A stretch of DNA of 64,000 bases from Pseudomonadota bacterium (GCA_020161405.1 JAIUOD010000001.1:124001-188000), one strand, 5' to 3'; counted from the stretch's first letter, positions 53,394 through 63,533 are shown. Notes: generated from the letters alone by a model not told the origin. A program made the numbers and translations.

Positions 53394-54473
53394 ATGACCA
53401 CAAATATTGATGAATTAGAAACACAATTATTCGCACAACTTGAAAGTGCAAATGATGAGCAGGCGCTTGAAGATTTGCGCGTAAACGCACTAGGTAAAAA
53501 GGGTTCAGTTTCTGAACTTTTAAAGGGCCTTGGCGGTATGTCACCGGAACAGCGTCAAGAATTTGGCCCAAAAGTAAATGGCCTTAAAACCAAATTAAAT
53601 GACCTTATCAATGCAAAAAAAAACAACCTTCAAGAAGCGGCATTAGAAGCGCGCCTTTTGAGCGAGCGTATTGATGTAACCCTACCTGCTACGCCGCGCC
53701 GTGCGGGTTCAATTCATCCAATTATGCAAGTGTTTGAAGAGGTTTCAACAATTTTCGCCGATATGGGATTTGCGGTTAAAGAAGGCCCAGATATTGAAGA
53801 TGATTTCCACAATTTCACGGCATTAAACTTCCCAGAAAAACACCCTGCGCGCGATATGCATGATACTTTCTTCATGCAACCTTCAGAGGATGGAACGCGT
53901 AAATTATTGCGCACGCATACATCGCCTGTGCAAATTCGCACAATGACAAGTGAAAAACCGCCCATTCGCATCGTTGCACCAGGGCGCACTTATCGCTGCG
54001 ATTTTGACCAGACGCACACGCCAATGTTCCACCAAATTGAAGGTTTGGTAATTGAAGAAGGTGTACACATGGGGCATTTAAAAGGCGTGTTAATGGAATT
54101 TTTGGCGCGCTTCTTTGAAGTTGAAGAAGCAGCCGTACGTTTCCGCCCACACCATTTTCCATTCACCGAACCCTCTGCCGAAGTTGATGTGCGCTGTGAC
54201 CGTTCTGGCAAAGAATTGAAAATCGGAACGGGTAATGATTGGCTTGAAATTTTGGGTTGCGGCATGGTGCATCCAAATGTTTTGCGCGCCTGTGGGATTG
54301 ACCCTGATGTGTATCAAGGTTTTGCATTCGGTTTGGGTATTGATCGTTTGGCAATGCTTAAATATGGCATACCTGATTTACGTAATATGTTTGAAAGCGA
54401 TGTGCGCTGGCTTGAACATTTTGGCTTTGAAGCCTTTTTCGCACCAAGCATTACAAGCGGATTATCGCGATAG
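53394..54473 (+). CDS. pheS: Phenylalanyl-tRNA synthetase alpha subunit
   Basis: A 359-residue class II synthetase catalytic subunit. Start ATG 53394 ([17 protein letters not shown]) is preferred over an upstream in-frame ATG; GGA lies upstream. An N-terminal coiled coil is followed by the catalytic core: [50 protein letters not shown] and the C-terminal [18 protein letters not shown]. Works with pheT, next downstream. Confidence 0.96.
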   Translation: MTTNIDELETQLFAQLESANDEQALEDLRVNALGKKGSVSELLKGLGGMSPEQRQEFGPKVNGLKTKLNDLINAKKNNLQEAALEARLLSERIDVTLPATPRRAGSIHPIMQVFEEVSTIFADMGFAVKEGPDIEDDFHNFTALNFPEKHPARDMHDTFFMQPSEDGTRKLLRTHTSPVQIRTMTSEKPPIRIVAPGRTYRCDFDQTHTPMFHQIEGLVIEEGVHMGHLKGVLMEFLARFFEVEEAAVRFRPHHFPFTEPSAEVDVRCDRSGKELKIGTGNDWLEILGCGMVHPNVLRACGIDPDVYQGFAFGLGIDRLAMLKYGIPDLRNMFESDVRWLEHFGFEAFFAPSITSGLSR

Positions 54474-54476
54474 TTT

Positions 54477-54566
54477 GTCATCCCCGAAAATCCAAAGGAT
54501 TTATCGGGGATCTTTGAGAATAAACCACGAGATTCCCGATAAAATCAAAGATTTTTCGGGGATGAC
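54477..54566. repeat. 90-bp REP-like palindromic element between pheS and pheT
   Basis: Outer arms GTCATCCCCGAAAA and TTTTCGGGGATGAC match perfectly. Inside are two secondary stem-loops (CCCCGA with TCGGGG, and TTCCCGA with TCGGGGA). It occupies nearly the whole gap and ends directly before the pheT ribosome-binding site AGGA. Confidence 0.85.
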
Positions 54567-54578
54567 AGGAATACAAAA

Positions 54579-56957
54579 ATGAAATTCACAATTAGCTGGC
54601 TAAAAGATTATTTAACCACCAATGCCAATATAGACGAAATCCATGAAGCCATGACAATGGCGGGTTTGGAAGTAGAAGAAATTGAAAACCCTGGCGAAAA
54701 ATTGGGTGCGTTTTCTGTTGCCAAAATTATCGAGGCAGTACAGCATCCAAATGCCGATAAACTTCGTGTTTGTCAGGTTGATACATTCCAAGGTCGTCTT
54801 GAAATCGTATGCGGCGCACCAAATGCGCGCGCAGGTTTGACCACAATTTTCGCACCAATCGGCACATGTGTTGAGGCATTAGGTGTAACTTTAGAAGCCA
54901 AGCCAGTTCGCGGCGTGGTTTCCAATGGCATGATGTGTTCATATTCTGAATTGGGCATAGAGGGTGATTCTTCGGGTATTATTGAATTGCCAAATGACAT
55001 TGAAGTTGGCACACCTGCGGCGATTGCACTGGGTTTGAATGATGCAGTTATTGACTTTGAAGTAACGCCAAATCGCCCTGATTGGCTTGGTGTTAATTCA
55101 ATTGCGCGCGAATTATCGGCGCGTGGCTTGGGCGAATTTAAAGATAGAGAAATTAAGAAAACTGATGGTGGTTTTGATTGCCCAGTTGCAATTTTAACCC
55201 CTGCGCCTGATGCCTGCCCAATTTTTGCGGGTCGTGTGGTGCGCGGTGTTAAAAATGGCCCATCGCCAAAATGGCTACAAGAAAGATTGACCGCAATTGG
55301 CCTTCGTCCAATCAATACATTGGTTGATATTACCAATTTCATTTCATACGACCGTGCGCGTCCTTTGCACGTCTATGATTTAAATAAATTAAAAGGCAAT
55401 ATTGCCGCGCGCATGGGCAAAGAAGGTGAAAGCTTTGTTGCGCTCGATGGCAAAACCTATGAAATCACACCAAATATGTGTGTTATTGCCGATGATAGTG
55501 GCGTTCTTGGCCTTGGTGGCATTATGGGCGGCGAAAGCACTGGGTGCGATGAAAACACTACAGATGTATTCATCGAATCTGCCTATTTCGCACCTTTGAG
55601 CATTTTCCAAACAGGGCGCGCAACAGGTATTCAATCTGACGCAAAATATCGTTTTGAGCGCGGGGTTGACCCTGATTTTGTTATCGGCGGTTTGGATTTG
55701 GCAACCCAAATGGTGCTTGAACTTTGCGGTGGCGAAGCATCCAAGATGGCGGTATCGGGTGAAAAACCTACACTACCAAAACCATTGGATTTCAATCCAA
55801 AAGAGATAACCCGTCTTACTGGTTTTGAACTTAGCAATGCGCAAATCATTGAAATTCTTGGTCGCCTTGGCTTTGAATGTGTTGATAATGGCGCAAGCCT
55901 TCATATCAAAGTTCCATCATGGCGTGGTGATGTTAAAGAAGCGGCCGATATTGTTGAAGATGTGGCGCGCATTTATGGCTTTGATAAATTGCCAATGGCG
56001 CAGCTTTCAACGCCAAAAAATCGTCAATTAATCAGCCGTGAAAAGCAATCATTGAATATCGCGCGCCGCGCTTTGGCATCATTTGGTTATAATGAAGTTG
56101 TTACTTGGTCTTTTGTTAAAAAGACTTATGCCGCTTTATTTGGCGCAAATCTTGAAAATAAAACTCTTGAACTTGCCAATCCGATTAATGATGAATTGGA
56201 ATATATGCGCCCATCGGCATTGATTAATTTAATCGCTGCGGCGGGTCGCAATATTGCCAAAGGCTTTGATAAGGTTTCAATTTTTGAAGCAGGGCCAATT
56301 TATTTATCCGATGCAATTGATGGTCAAAAATCTGTAATTGCGGCAATTGCAACGGGCGAAACCCGCAATTGGAATGGCGCGATTAAGCCAGATGTCTATT
56401 CAATACAGGCCGATTTAATGGCGGTTCTTGGTAATATGGGTGCGCCAATAGGCGGGCTTATGATGTCAAATGGTGCGTCATCACATTTTCACCCTGGCCG
56501 TTCCGGTCAATTGAAAATGGGTAAAGCTGTGGCGGCTGAATTTGGGCAAATCCACCCGAAAATAGCCAAAGCCTTGGGTGTTTCACAAGATATTTTTGGC
56601 TTTGAAATTTTCATCGATACTTTGCCAAAAGCCAAGCAAAAAGCATCTAAAGCGCGCACAAAATTGGAATTATCACCTTTCATGCCTTTAAGCCGTGATT
56701 TTGCCTTTATCATTGATAAAGACAAAAACACCGCCGATTTGGTTCGTGCCGTACAAAATGCCGACAAGAATTTAATCAAAAACGTGAATGTTTTTGATGT
56801 CTATTCGGGCAAAGGCGTTGAAGATGGCAAAGTTTCAATTGCCCTAGAAGTTATGATTGCACCGCAAAGTGCAACATTAACCGACGCAGATATTGACACC
56901 CTAAGCCAAAAAATTCTTGCGGCAGCTTCTAAACAGGGTGCAGTTTTAAGGGCTTAA
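54579..56957 (+). CDS. pheT: Phenylalanyl-tRNA synthetase beta subunit
   Basis: A 792-residue protein of the alpha2-beta2 enzyme. An N-terminal EMAP/tRNA-binding domain (residues about 40-150: VAKIIEAVQHPNADKLRVCQ, VCGAPNARAG) is followed by the B3/B4 editing domain (GVNSIARELSARGLG, PLHVYDLNKLKG), the B5 domain (RGDVKEAADIVEDVARIYG) and a C-terminal FDX-ACB domain (PLSRDFAFIIDKDKNTADL). The RBS lies just after a REP-like element. Confidence 0.96.
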   Translation: MKFTISWLKDYLTTNANIDEIHEAMTMAGLEVEEIENPGEKLGAFSVAKIIEAVQHPNADKLRVCQVDTFQGRLEIVCGAPNARAGLTTIFAPIGTCVEALGVTLEAKPVRGVVSNGMMCSYSELGIEGDSSGIIELPNDIEVGTPAAIALGLNDAVIDFEVTPNRPDWLGVNSIARELSARGLGEFKDREIKKTDGGFDCPVAILTPAPDACPIFAGRVVRGVKNGPSPKWLQERLTAIGLRPINTLVDITNFISYDRARPLHVYDLNKLKGNIAARMGKEGESFVALDGKTYEITPNMCVIADDSGVLGLGGIMGGESTGCDENTTDVFIESAYFAPLSIFQTGRATGIQSDAKYRFERGVDPDFVIGGLDLATQMVLELCGGEASKMAVSGEKPTLPKPLDFNPKEITRLTGFELSNAQIIEILGRLGFECVDNGASLHIKVPSWRGDVKEAADIVEDVARIYGFDKLPMAQLSTPKNRQLISREKQSLNIARRALASFGYNEVVTWSFVKKTYAALFGANLENKTLELANPINDELEYMRPSALINLIAAAGRNIAKGFDKVSIFEAGPIYLSDAIDGQKSVIAAIATGETRNWNGAIKPDVYSIQADLMAVLGNMGAPIGGLMMSNGASSHFHPGRSGQLKMGKAVAAEFGQIHPKIAKALGVSQDIFGFEIFIDTLPKAKQKASKARTKLELSPFMPLSRDFAFIIDKDKNTADLVRAVQNADKNLIKNVNVFDVYSGKGVEDGKVSIALEVMIAPQSATLTDADIDTLSQKILAAASKQGAVLRA

Positions 56958-56972
56958 TAGACGCGCTTGGAA

Positions 56973-57872
56973 TTATTTTTCAAGCGCAGCAATGCCAAGC
57001 GCGATTGCGCCTAATGGCCCTGCTTTGTCGCCTAATTTGGGTGGAATTATCATTTCACCCAAAGCCGATAAATCAAGGTCATGTATATAATTGCCAAGTT
57101 TATCATTGATATTATTGCGAATTTTTTGGAAAAAATACTCTTTATCATGCATAACACCGCCGCCAATAAGAATTTTTCTTGGGCTTGCAACATAAATAAG
57201 ATTTGTCAAAAATTCAGCGATTTCATCGGCTAAGATTTCCCAGATTGGGTCTTCTTTCATTAATTCTTCGGCAGGTTTTCCAGTGCGCGCTTTAATTGCG
57301 GGGCCGCATACTAAACCTTCGATACAATCACCATGAAACGGGCATGCACCTTTAAAATCATGCTGATGATTACGCCTAATGCGCATATGCCCCATTTCAG
57401 GGTGCATAAAACCATGAAGCGGAACACCATTGGCAATTATCCCGCCGCCTAAACCTGTGCCAATTGTTACATAAATTGAAGTGTCGCAATTTTGGCTTGC
57501 GCCCCAATAATATTCGGCCAAGCCTGCGCCATTAACATCAGTGTCAAAACCGATTGGGCCATCAAACCATTTTTTTACCGAACCAATAACATCAGTATTC
57601 GACCAATTTGGTTTTGGGGTTGCAGTTATAAAACCAAATTCAGGAGAATTTTTATCAAGGCAAACGGGGCCAAAACTGGCAATTCCAATTGCTTTAAAAT
57701 CATATTTTTCGCGCGCTTTTTTAAGCCAGTTTGAAACGGGCTCTAAAACTTCTTCGGGCGATGTGCTTGGAATGCGAAATTCGTCTAAAATCTCTGTCCC
57801 GCGTGCAATTAGTGCAATTGTTTTTGTGCCGCCTAATTCTATTCCCGCGATTAGTTGATTATCATTTTTCAT
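56973..57872 (-). CDS. ROK-family fructokinase
   Basis: A 299-residue sugar kinase. ATP loop GIELGGTKTIALI (residues 10-22), catalytic Asp in DTDVNGAGLAEYYWG, GTGLGGGII and the structural zinc site HGDCIEGLVCG with CPFHGDC. This zinc-motif plus length is that of ROK fructokinase (YdhR/ScrK-like). It phosphorylates fructose released by the upstream GH32 enzyme; the start codon overlaps the GH32 stop as ATGA. Last gene of the sugar operon, converging on pheT. Confidence 0.9.
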   Translation of the reverse strand: MKNDNQLIAGIELGGTKTIALIARGTEILDEFRIPSTSPEEVLEPVSNWLKKAREKYDFKAIGIASFGPVCLDKNSPEFGFITATPKPNWSNTDVIGSVKKWFDGPIGFDTDVNGAGLAEYYWGASQNCDTSIYVTIGTGLGGGIIANGVPLHGFMHPEMGHMRIRRNHQHDFKGACPFHGDCIEGLVCGPAIKARTGKPAEELMKEDPIWEILADEIAEFLTNLIYVASPRKILIGGGVMHDKEYFFQKIRNNINDKLGNYIHDLDLSALGEMIIPPKLGDKAGPLGAIALGIAALEK

Positions 57873-59305
57873 TCATGCACCCCTAAAGCACAGGCCGTAA
57901 TTTTTGCCATTATTGGCGAAAGGCATTCAATTTTAAACTTGGGTGATTTAACATAAAACACCTCGCTAAATACTATAAGCCCATCGTCAAAGAATAATTC
58001 TATCGAACATGTATCGATTATAAAGTGAATTTTTAAATTATCGCAATCTAAAATCCTTTTGGCACTTTGCTTTGCGCCAAATTCGACCCTCTCTGAAAGT
58101 GCGCCACTATTACTTCTGTCTATGAAAAGCGAATTATTTTGGGCTTCATAGCCAAAAATTATTTTTTCGCCTTCTTCAAAATTAAGGGCAAAAATTGCAT
58201 CCTCTTTTTTAAGTTTTTTAACCTCAATAAAAAATTCATGAGCGTTTTTTTCGATGTTTTTATAGGTATTTAGCGCAACCGCCGATTTATCAAGTATTTG
58301 AATTTCTTGGATTGGTGTTTGAACAATATGATATGAATTTCCGACATTCTTAAGTGAAATTACGCGCGGCAATGTCATTGAACCACGCCATGGTATAGTT
58401 GGCGTATTTTTGCAATAATGGTGGGAATTCATCCAGCCAAGCCATATTCTTCTGCCATCATTTTTTGGCACATCAGACCATGACATTGAGGCATAAAAAT
58501 CATGCCCATAATCGGCGCGTTGCCATTTAAATTCGCCATTTTCATCTTTTTCGCATTCAAAATTTTTGCCATCAAAATCACCGATAAAAACTTGAGCCAT
58601 CGAATATTTTTCAAATTCACGTTCAAAAATATCGACTTTTAAAACCCATTTTATTTCGTTCGTTTCTTCAACTTTTAATGCAAATAAATCAGGGCATTCC
58701 CATAATTTTCCATCCAAACCCGCAGGGCCAAAATTACTTTCTAATTCCCATGCAATAAGATTATTTGATGAATAAATGGAAATTGTATTTTCGGTTGAAT
58801 TGGCCATTATCATTATCCATTTTTTTGTGTCTTCATGCCAAAAAACCTTGGGATCACGAAAATCTTTTTTGCCAATATCAAGAACAGGGTTATTTGCATA
58901 TTTGGTAAAAGTGCGACCCTTATCATGGCTTATGGCTAGGCATTGAACCTGCTTTTCCCAATTTTGCGCACTTCCGGTATAAATTGCAATCATTGGTGGA
59001 TTTTTACCATCACCAAGACCAGAACTATTATTCCAATCAATCACACAAGAGCCAGAGAATATCATATATTCTTCATCTTCATGGATGGCGATTGGTAATT
59101 CTTCCCAATTTAGTAAATCCTTGGAAACCGCATGCCCCCAATGCATATGCCCCCATTCATTGCCAAATGGATTATATTGAAAGAATAAATGCCATTCATC
59201 TTCAAAATACACTAATCCATTGGGATCATTTATCCAATTTTGCTTTGGCGTAAAATGTAATTTGGGGCGATAATCAATTTTAGTTTTATTTATAATATCA
59301 AGCAT
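57869..59305 (-). CDS. GH32 beta-fructosidase (sucrose/fructan hydrolase), cytoplasmic
   Basis: A 478-residue glycoside hydrolase with a five-bladed propeller and a C-terminal beta sandwich. Nucleophile Asp27 in WINDPNG, transition-state Asp in FRDPKVFW and acid/base Glu in WECPDLF, all family-typical. There is no signal peptide, so it acts on imported sugar such as sucrose, perhaps sucrose-6-phosphate or short fructans. Four bases after the halogenase stop; it overlaps the fructokinase start. Confidence 0.93.
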   Translation of the reverse strand: MLDIINKTKIDYRPKLHFTPKQNWINDPNGLVYFEDEWHLFFQYNPFGNEWGHMHWGHAVSKDLLNWEELPIAIHEDEEYMIFSGSCVIDWNNSSGLGDGKNPPMIAIYTGSAQNWEKQVQCLAISHDKGRTFTKYANNPVLDIGKKDFRDPKVFWHEDTKKWIMIMANSTENTISIYSSNNLIAWELESNFGPAGLDGKLWECPDLFALKVEETNEIKWVLKVDIFEREFEKYSMAQVFIGDFDGKNFECEKDENGEFKWQRADYGHDFYASMSWSDVPKNDGRRIWLGWMNSHHYCKNTPTIPWRGSMTLPRVISLKNVGNSYHIVQTPIQEIQILDKSAVALNTYKNIEKNAHEFFIEVKKLKKEDAIFALNFEEGEKIIFGYEAQNNSLFIDRSNSGALSERVEFGAKQSAKRILDCDNLKIHFIIDTCSIELFFDDGLIVFSEVFYVKSPKFKIECLSPIMAKITACALGVHE

Positions 59306-59308
59306 TTT

Positions 59309-60793
59309 TCATAGATTTTTCAAAATAGCGTCATGATAAGGCGATGAGTTTGCACCCTGCTTTATGATTTGAGTAAAGTTTTGAAGGATTTTTTGCGAAA
59401 ATTCAGGTTTTATGGCGTCAATCAATGCATCATAAGTATTGAAATTAACGCCCATACCAATAAGAACTGAAACCCAACTTGTTGGTTTGAATAAATCATA
59501 ATAATCAGTGCTTATTTTCCCATTGGCTTCAAAAAATTCGATTTTTTGCGCAAGACTTTGTGGGATTTGCATATTCTTACAATATTGCCAGAATTTCGTG
59601 TCCTGCCTTTGGGTTTTACAATAATGCAAGATTATAAAATCGCGTATTTCTTCAAGCTCTTGTTTGGCGGCCTTGTTAAATTTTTGTTGTAATATTTGCC
59701 AATTATCACCACTTGGGAATAAATCTAAAAATCTATATAGGTTTGAAATAACTAAATGTATGCTTGTGGATTCTAACGGCTCTAAAAACCCTGATGAAAG
59801 GCCAAGGGCAAGGCAATTATTTTTCCATGAAACTTCGCGTGCACCAGCTTTGAATTTAATTTTTCTTGGTTCAGTAATTTTGTTACCTTTCACGCAATTT
59901 AGCAAAGTATTTAGTGCATCATCATCTTTTACAAATTCACTTGAATAGACATAGCCATTGCCCATTCTTGTTCTAAGTGGAATTTGCCATGTCCAACCTG
60001 CATCACGTGCTGTTGAATTTGTATATGGGTTTAAATCATTTTTCTCATCAGTTTGCACCGCCAAAGCGCTATCGCATGGCAAATAATGCGACCAATCCTC
60101 ATATTTTGTTTCCAATGCTTCACCCAAAATAATTGAGCGAAAGCCCGAACAATCGATAAAAAAGTCACCATTTATTTCTTTGTTTTCGATAGTTATAAGC
60201 GCGCAAATATTATTTTTTTCATCTTTTTTGATGCCGCCTACTTTTGAATTAATATGTTCAACGCCAATTTGCAGGGCATAATCTTTAAGATATTTTGCAA
60301 CAAGCGCTGCATCAAAATGCAAAGCATAACCAAAATTATCATTACAAATTTGATTTTGTGGGTTTTGTGCCAAAAACTTATTATTTTTTGCAAGAAGTGA
60401 AGCAATCGATAAATCCATCAATTCAAGTTTGGAACCATTTAATTTTTCACGCATCCAATGTTGAAATAATGGCTTATTATCAACTTCCGGCCCTAAAGTT
60501 CCAAAGGGGTGAAAATAAGAATGGCCAATTTCTAACCAATCATTGAATTGAAGGCCAAGCTTGAATGTGGCATCGGTATTTTTTACGAAATCTAATTGGT
60601 CAATATTTAGAAATTGGATGAATTCTAAAATTGATGGAATTGTTGCTTCACCAACACCAATAGTTCCAATTTCATCACTTTCAATTAGTTTTATGCTGAA
60701 CTTTTTTGAACCATTTTTCAAAAGCACGCGCGCAAGACCAGAAGCCGCAATCCAACCCGCAGTTCCACCGCCTAAAATAACAATATTTTGCAT
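59309..60793 (-). CDS. FAD-dependent tryptophan-halogenase-like protein
   Basis: A 494-residue flavin protein. The FAD motif GGGTAGW is at residues 8-14, the Lys78 in FKLGLQFNDW corresponds to the catalytic Lys of PrnA, WTWQIPLRTRMGNGYVYSSEF is the WxWxIP halogenase signature and SGFLEPLESTSIHL carries the conserved Glu. All hallmark residues are present. Such genes sit in sugar-receptor loci of Caulobacterales and Xanthomonas with unknown role. Three bases before the GH32 start. Its promoter/translation follow a terminator (60806-60832). Confidence 0.9.
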   Translation of the reverse strand: MQNIVILGGGTAGWIAASGLARVLLKNGSKKFSIKLIESDEIGTIGVGEATIPSILEFIQFLNIDQLDFVKNTDATFKLGLQFNDWLEIGHSYFHPFGTLGPEVDNKPLFQHWMREKLNGSKLELMDLSIASLLAKNNKFLAQNPQNQICNDNFGYALHFDAALVAKYLKDYALQIGVEHINSKVGGIKKDEKNNICALITIENKEINGDFFIDCSGFRSIILGEALETKYEDWSHYLPCDSALAVQTDEKNDLNPYTNSTARDAGWTWQIPLRTRMGNGYVYSSEFVKDDDALNTLLNCVKGNKITEPRKIKFKAGAREVSWKNNCLALGLSSGFLEPLESTSIHLVISNLYRFLDLFPSGDNWQILQQKFNKAAKQELEEIRDFIILHYCKTQRQDTKFWQYCKNMQIPQSLAQKIEFFEANGKISTDYYDLFKPTSWVSVLIGMGVNFNTYDALIDAIKPEFSQKILQNFTQIIKQGANSSPYHDAILKNL

Positions 60794-60805
60794 CTTAATT
60801 CTTCC

Positions 60806-60832
60806 AAAAAGGGCAGCGCCGAAGCGCTGCCC
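60806..60832 (-). terminator. Terminator with a TTCG loop between TonB receptor and halogenase genes
   Basis: On the minus strand GGGCAGCGC and GCGCTGCCC pair across TTCG and are followed by TTTTT. It lies 13 bases before the halogenase start codon, so it probably limits read-through from the receptor gene into the operon. Confidence 0.9.
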
Positions 60833-60940
60833 AACCTTTAGACTTCTGGGGATGCTCTTGCGAGCAAGTCTAGAGAGTTTTGAAGTTAGTTGGAGAGAGA
60901 AAGTGAGGGCATTTTAACAAAAGCCCACACTCTGAGGGAA
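60833..60940. promoter_or_regulatory. Two further stem-loops in the receptor-halogenase gap
   Basis: TAGACTT/AAGTCTA (60839-60872), with GCTC/GAGC inside, and AGTGAGGGC/GCCCACACT (60902-60931, one mismatch) lie between the TonB stop and the TTCG terminator. With it, the gap holds three hairpins in a row, a usual sign of RNA processing and stabilisation of the receptor message. Confidence 0.6.
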
Positions 60941-63460
60941 CTAGAAATTATATTTCAATCTTGCAGAAATTGTTCTTCCTGCAATCGGGCGTGCCGAAGT
61001 CATGTTATAATTGTTGCTTCCGTCGACTTTGAAATAGCGACCATTATCGGTTTCACCTTCGGTAAAGCCAACAGTGTCAAACAAATTGTTCGCATTCAAT
61101 GAAAGGGTCAATTTATCAGACATATGGTAGGTCACATAAGCACCAACAGTTGCAAAGCCATCCATTTTGAACCAATTTTGGAAGTCACCATATGAATCGG
61201 CGGTTCCATTAAGGTTTGCACCAAGATCAAATTTGCCAAATTTATAATCAGCGGAAAGTGAATAGATCCAAGGTGCTTGGCGGCGAGGCCTATGACCAAC
61301 ATTGGTTGGCGTCAAAGTGTTAGAATTAATCACCGCATCCGTATAAGTCACCGAACCATTCAATGTTAAATCATTATACTTCCAGATAATTTCAGTCTCT
61401 AAACCTTTGGAAGTATAGGTGATATTATATGGAACAGGTGGGATTGTTGTTGTGTTAGTTTGCGATTCTTCTGTATCTGCGTGGAAATAAGTTGTCGCAA
61501 AATTCAATTTACCTGGCAATAATTTTGTAGTTTGCCACTTTAAACCAATTTCATATTGTTTAACCACATCAACAAAGAATTCACGCCCTTTGGCAGTTAA
61601 ATTTCCCGATGGATTAGTTGCCGCAGAATTTCCATATTGGCGCTCTGAGTTAAAAGACGCGCCATTTGAATAGCGCCCAAATACCGCCATATCAGGTTGG
61701 ATTTTATAGTTTAAACCCAATGAATAAGCTGTATGATCAACTTTGAAATTGATATTTGTAGTTGACGCATTAATTCCGCTATTTACCGAAATACCGGTTT
61801 CAGCAAGTGAAATAATACCATCACCATTCACATCAATATTTTTGGTTGTCGCTTCGGTTTGAACACCTTGTTGCTTGATTGAATCTCTACGAACCGATGC
61901 ATCAATTGTTAGCTTATCTGCTTTAATTGTTGCAGCGATATAAGGCGCATCGGCAGTATGTTTAAAGTCATAATTGCGCGCATTGCCACCCCAATTAAAG
62001 CCTTTATTATAACCAAGTTGTCCACCTTGTGTTGCACCATTTGAAAGGTTGATAAGTGAAGTATTATCACCAACATCAGCAAGCATTTGTTGCCAATGCC
62101 ATGCTTCAACAAAATTTTGCGACATGTGGAAATAACCCATTGTTAAATCCACTTTATAAGTGCCAAGATCAAATGAATTCGAAACTTTCAAATCATTGGC
62201 AAAATTGCCCGCATCTTTAATCTCAGTATCAAACATTGCAATTTCTTGAAGCAAGTCATTGCCATTATTTGCCCTAAGATTAGTTGCATTAACCGCCTGC
62301 CCCGCATGTGGGCCGTTAAAATAAGTTGCAGTTACACCCGCGCCATAACGTGATGCGATTTGTGATGCATCAAGCACAACATCGGTAAATGGCGCAATAA
62401 AATCACCAGAAATTTTGGCAACTTTGAATTTGTCATTCACAACCCAACCATTGCCAGCTTCGGCATTAAATTCGCCACCAAATGAAAGTGATTTAACATG
62501 AATGCCATCTGCGCCATCACGTTGAACTGGTACACCATCGATAACAGTGATGAATTTGTTTAAATATGGGCTATTATTTGCTTGGCGTGTAACTGGATCA
62601 CCATATTTACCGCATGCGCCAACTGGCGTTGTAGAGCTTAGGCTTGTAACTGTACAACCATCAACCCATGTGGCTTGCGGCATGAAGGTTGCTTCTTTTT
62701 TATCAAGACCTTTAACCCAGACGCGCATAAAGTTTTTGCCGCCAAATTCTTTTGTCAAAGATGCACGAATTTGACCGCCTTCAGTGCCATTATAATCCAT
62801 ATCGCGCGTATCACCGCCTGATTCATAATGGCCACCAATGAAATAATAAATATCATCTGATAAATGACCGCCGAAACCGCCATCAATACGATTATTATTA
62901 TAACTTACGCCTTTCTCAAAAGAGATTGAGCCACCATCATTTTTGCCAGTTTGCGAAATGAAATTGATAATCGCGCCCGGACCATTTGTTGTCATTGTTG
63001 ACGCAGTACCGCCGCGAACCGCCTCGATACGGGCAAGGTTTGAATCAACTTTGTAATAAGCATCAGGCGCGTTGAAATTGCTATCGCCAAATAATTGGAT
63101 TGGAAGGCCGTCTTCTTGCGCCTGAACCCATTTTTGACCACCTGTTGATACAGGAATACCACGAACACCAATGTTAGAATTGCCGCCACCTGCAGACGCT
63201 TCGGCGCGCACACCAGGGATAGATTTTAACGCTTCAGTAGTTCCACGCGGCGCACTATTTTGAAGTGATTTCATATCAAGTGAACTTACAGAAATCGAAG
63301 TATCAAGTTTATTTGCGGCGCGAACCACACCAGTTACGATAATTGTTTCTGAATTTTCTTTTGCTGGCTCTTTTGCATCTTGCGCAAAAGCACTTGAGAA
63401 TGGTGCCGCTGAACACAATACGGCAATTGATGCGCCAAAGCGCAATAGATTCTTATTCAT
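60941..63460 (-). CDS. TonB-dependent receptor of a sucrose/fructan locus
   Basis: An 839-residue outer-membrane receptor. Signal peptide ending FAQ, TonB-box-like ETIIVTGVVRAANKLDT, plug with TTEALKSIPGVRAEASAGGG and NIGVRGIPVSTGGQKWVQAQ, then LARIEAVRGGTASTMTTNGPGA, and a beta-barrel ending RTISARLKYNF with a C-terminal Phe. In the locus it should take sucrose or oligosaccharide across the outer membrane. GGAGG precedes the ATG. Controlled by the LacI-type operators at 63516 and 63602. Confidence 0.93.
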   Translation of the reverse strand: MNKNLLRFGASIAVLCSAAPFSSAFAQDAKEPAKENSETIIVTGVVRAANKLDTSISVSSLDMKSLQNSAPRGTTEALKSIPGVRAEASAGGGNSNIGVRGIPVSTGGQKWVQAQEDGLPIQLFGDSNFNAPDAYYKVDSNLARIEAVRGGTASTMTTNGPGAIINFISQTGKNDGGSISFEKGVSYNNNRIDGGFGGHLSDDIYYFIGGHYESGGDTRDMDYNGTEGGQIRASLTKEFGGKNFMRVWVKGLDKKEATFMPQATWVDGCTVTSLSSTTPVGACGKYGDPVTRQANNSPYLNKFITVIDGVPVQRDGADGIHVKSLSFGGEFNAEAGNGWVVNDKFKVAKISGDFIAPFTDVVLDASQIASRYGAGVTATYFNGPHAGQAVNATNLRANNGNDLLQEIAMFDTEIKDAGNFANDLKVSNSFDLGTYKVDLTMGYFHMSQNFVEAWHWQQMLADVGDNTSLINLSNGATQGGQLGYNKGFNWGGNARNYDFKHTADAPYIAATIKADKLTIDASVRRDSIKQQGVQTEATTKNIDVNGDGIISLAETGISVNSGINASTTNINFKVDHTAYSLGLNYKIQPDMAVFGRYSNGASFNSERQYGNSAATNPSGNLTAKGREFFVDVVKQYEIGLKWQTTKLLPGKLNFATTYFHADTEESQTNTTTIPPVPYNITYTSKGLETEIIWKYNDLTLNGSVTYTDAVINSNTLTPTNVGHRPRRQAPWIYSLSADYKFGKFDLGANLNGTADSYGDFQNWFKMDGFATVGAYVTYHMSDKLTLSLNANNLFDTVGFTEGETDNGRYFKVDGSNNYNMTSARPIAGRTISARLKYNF

Positions 63461-63515
63461 ATTTCCTCCCGAATAATTTTGTGGTTTCTTCGAACCTGAT
63501 TTTTATTTTGCACAT

Positions 63516-63533
63516 ATTGCAATCGATTGCAAT
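63516..63533. promoter_or_regulatory. LacI-family operator 1, perfect palindrome
   Basis: ATTGCAATCGATTGCAAT, an 18-bp perfect palindrome with the central CG of LacI/GalR-type sites, 56 bases upstream of the TonB receptor start. Confidence 0.85.

Noticed and set aside
60811..60832. Transfer RNA or other structured RNA in the sugar locus
   Set aside because: The fold is a simple hairpin with a TTCG loop and U-run, i.e. a terminator.
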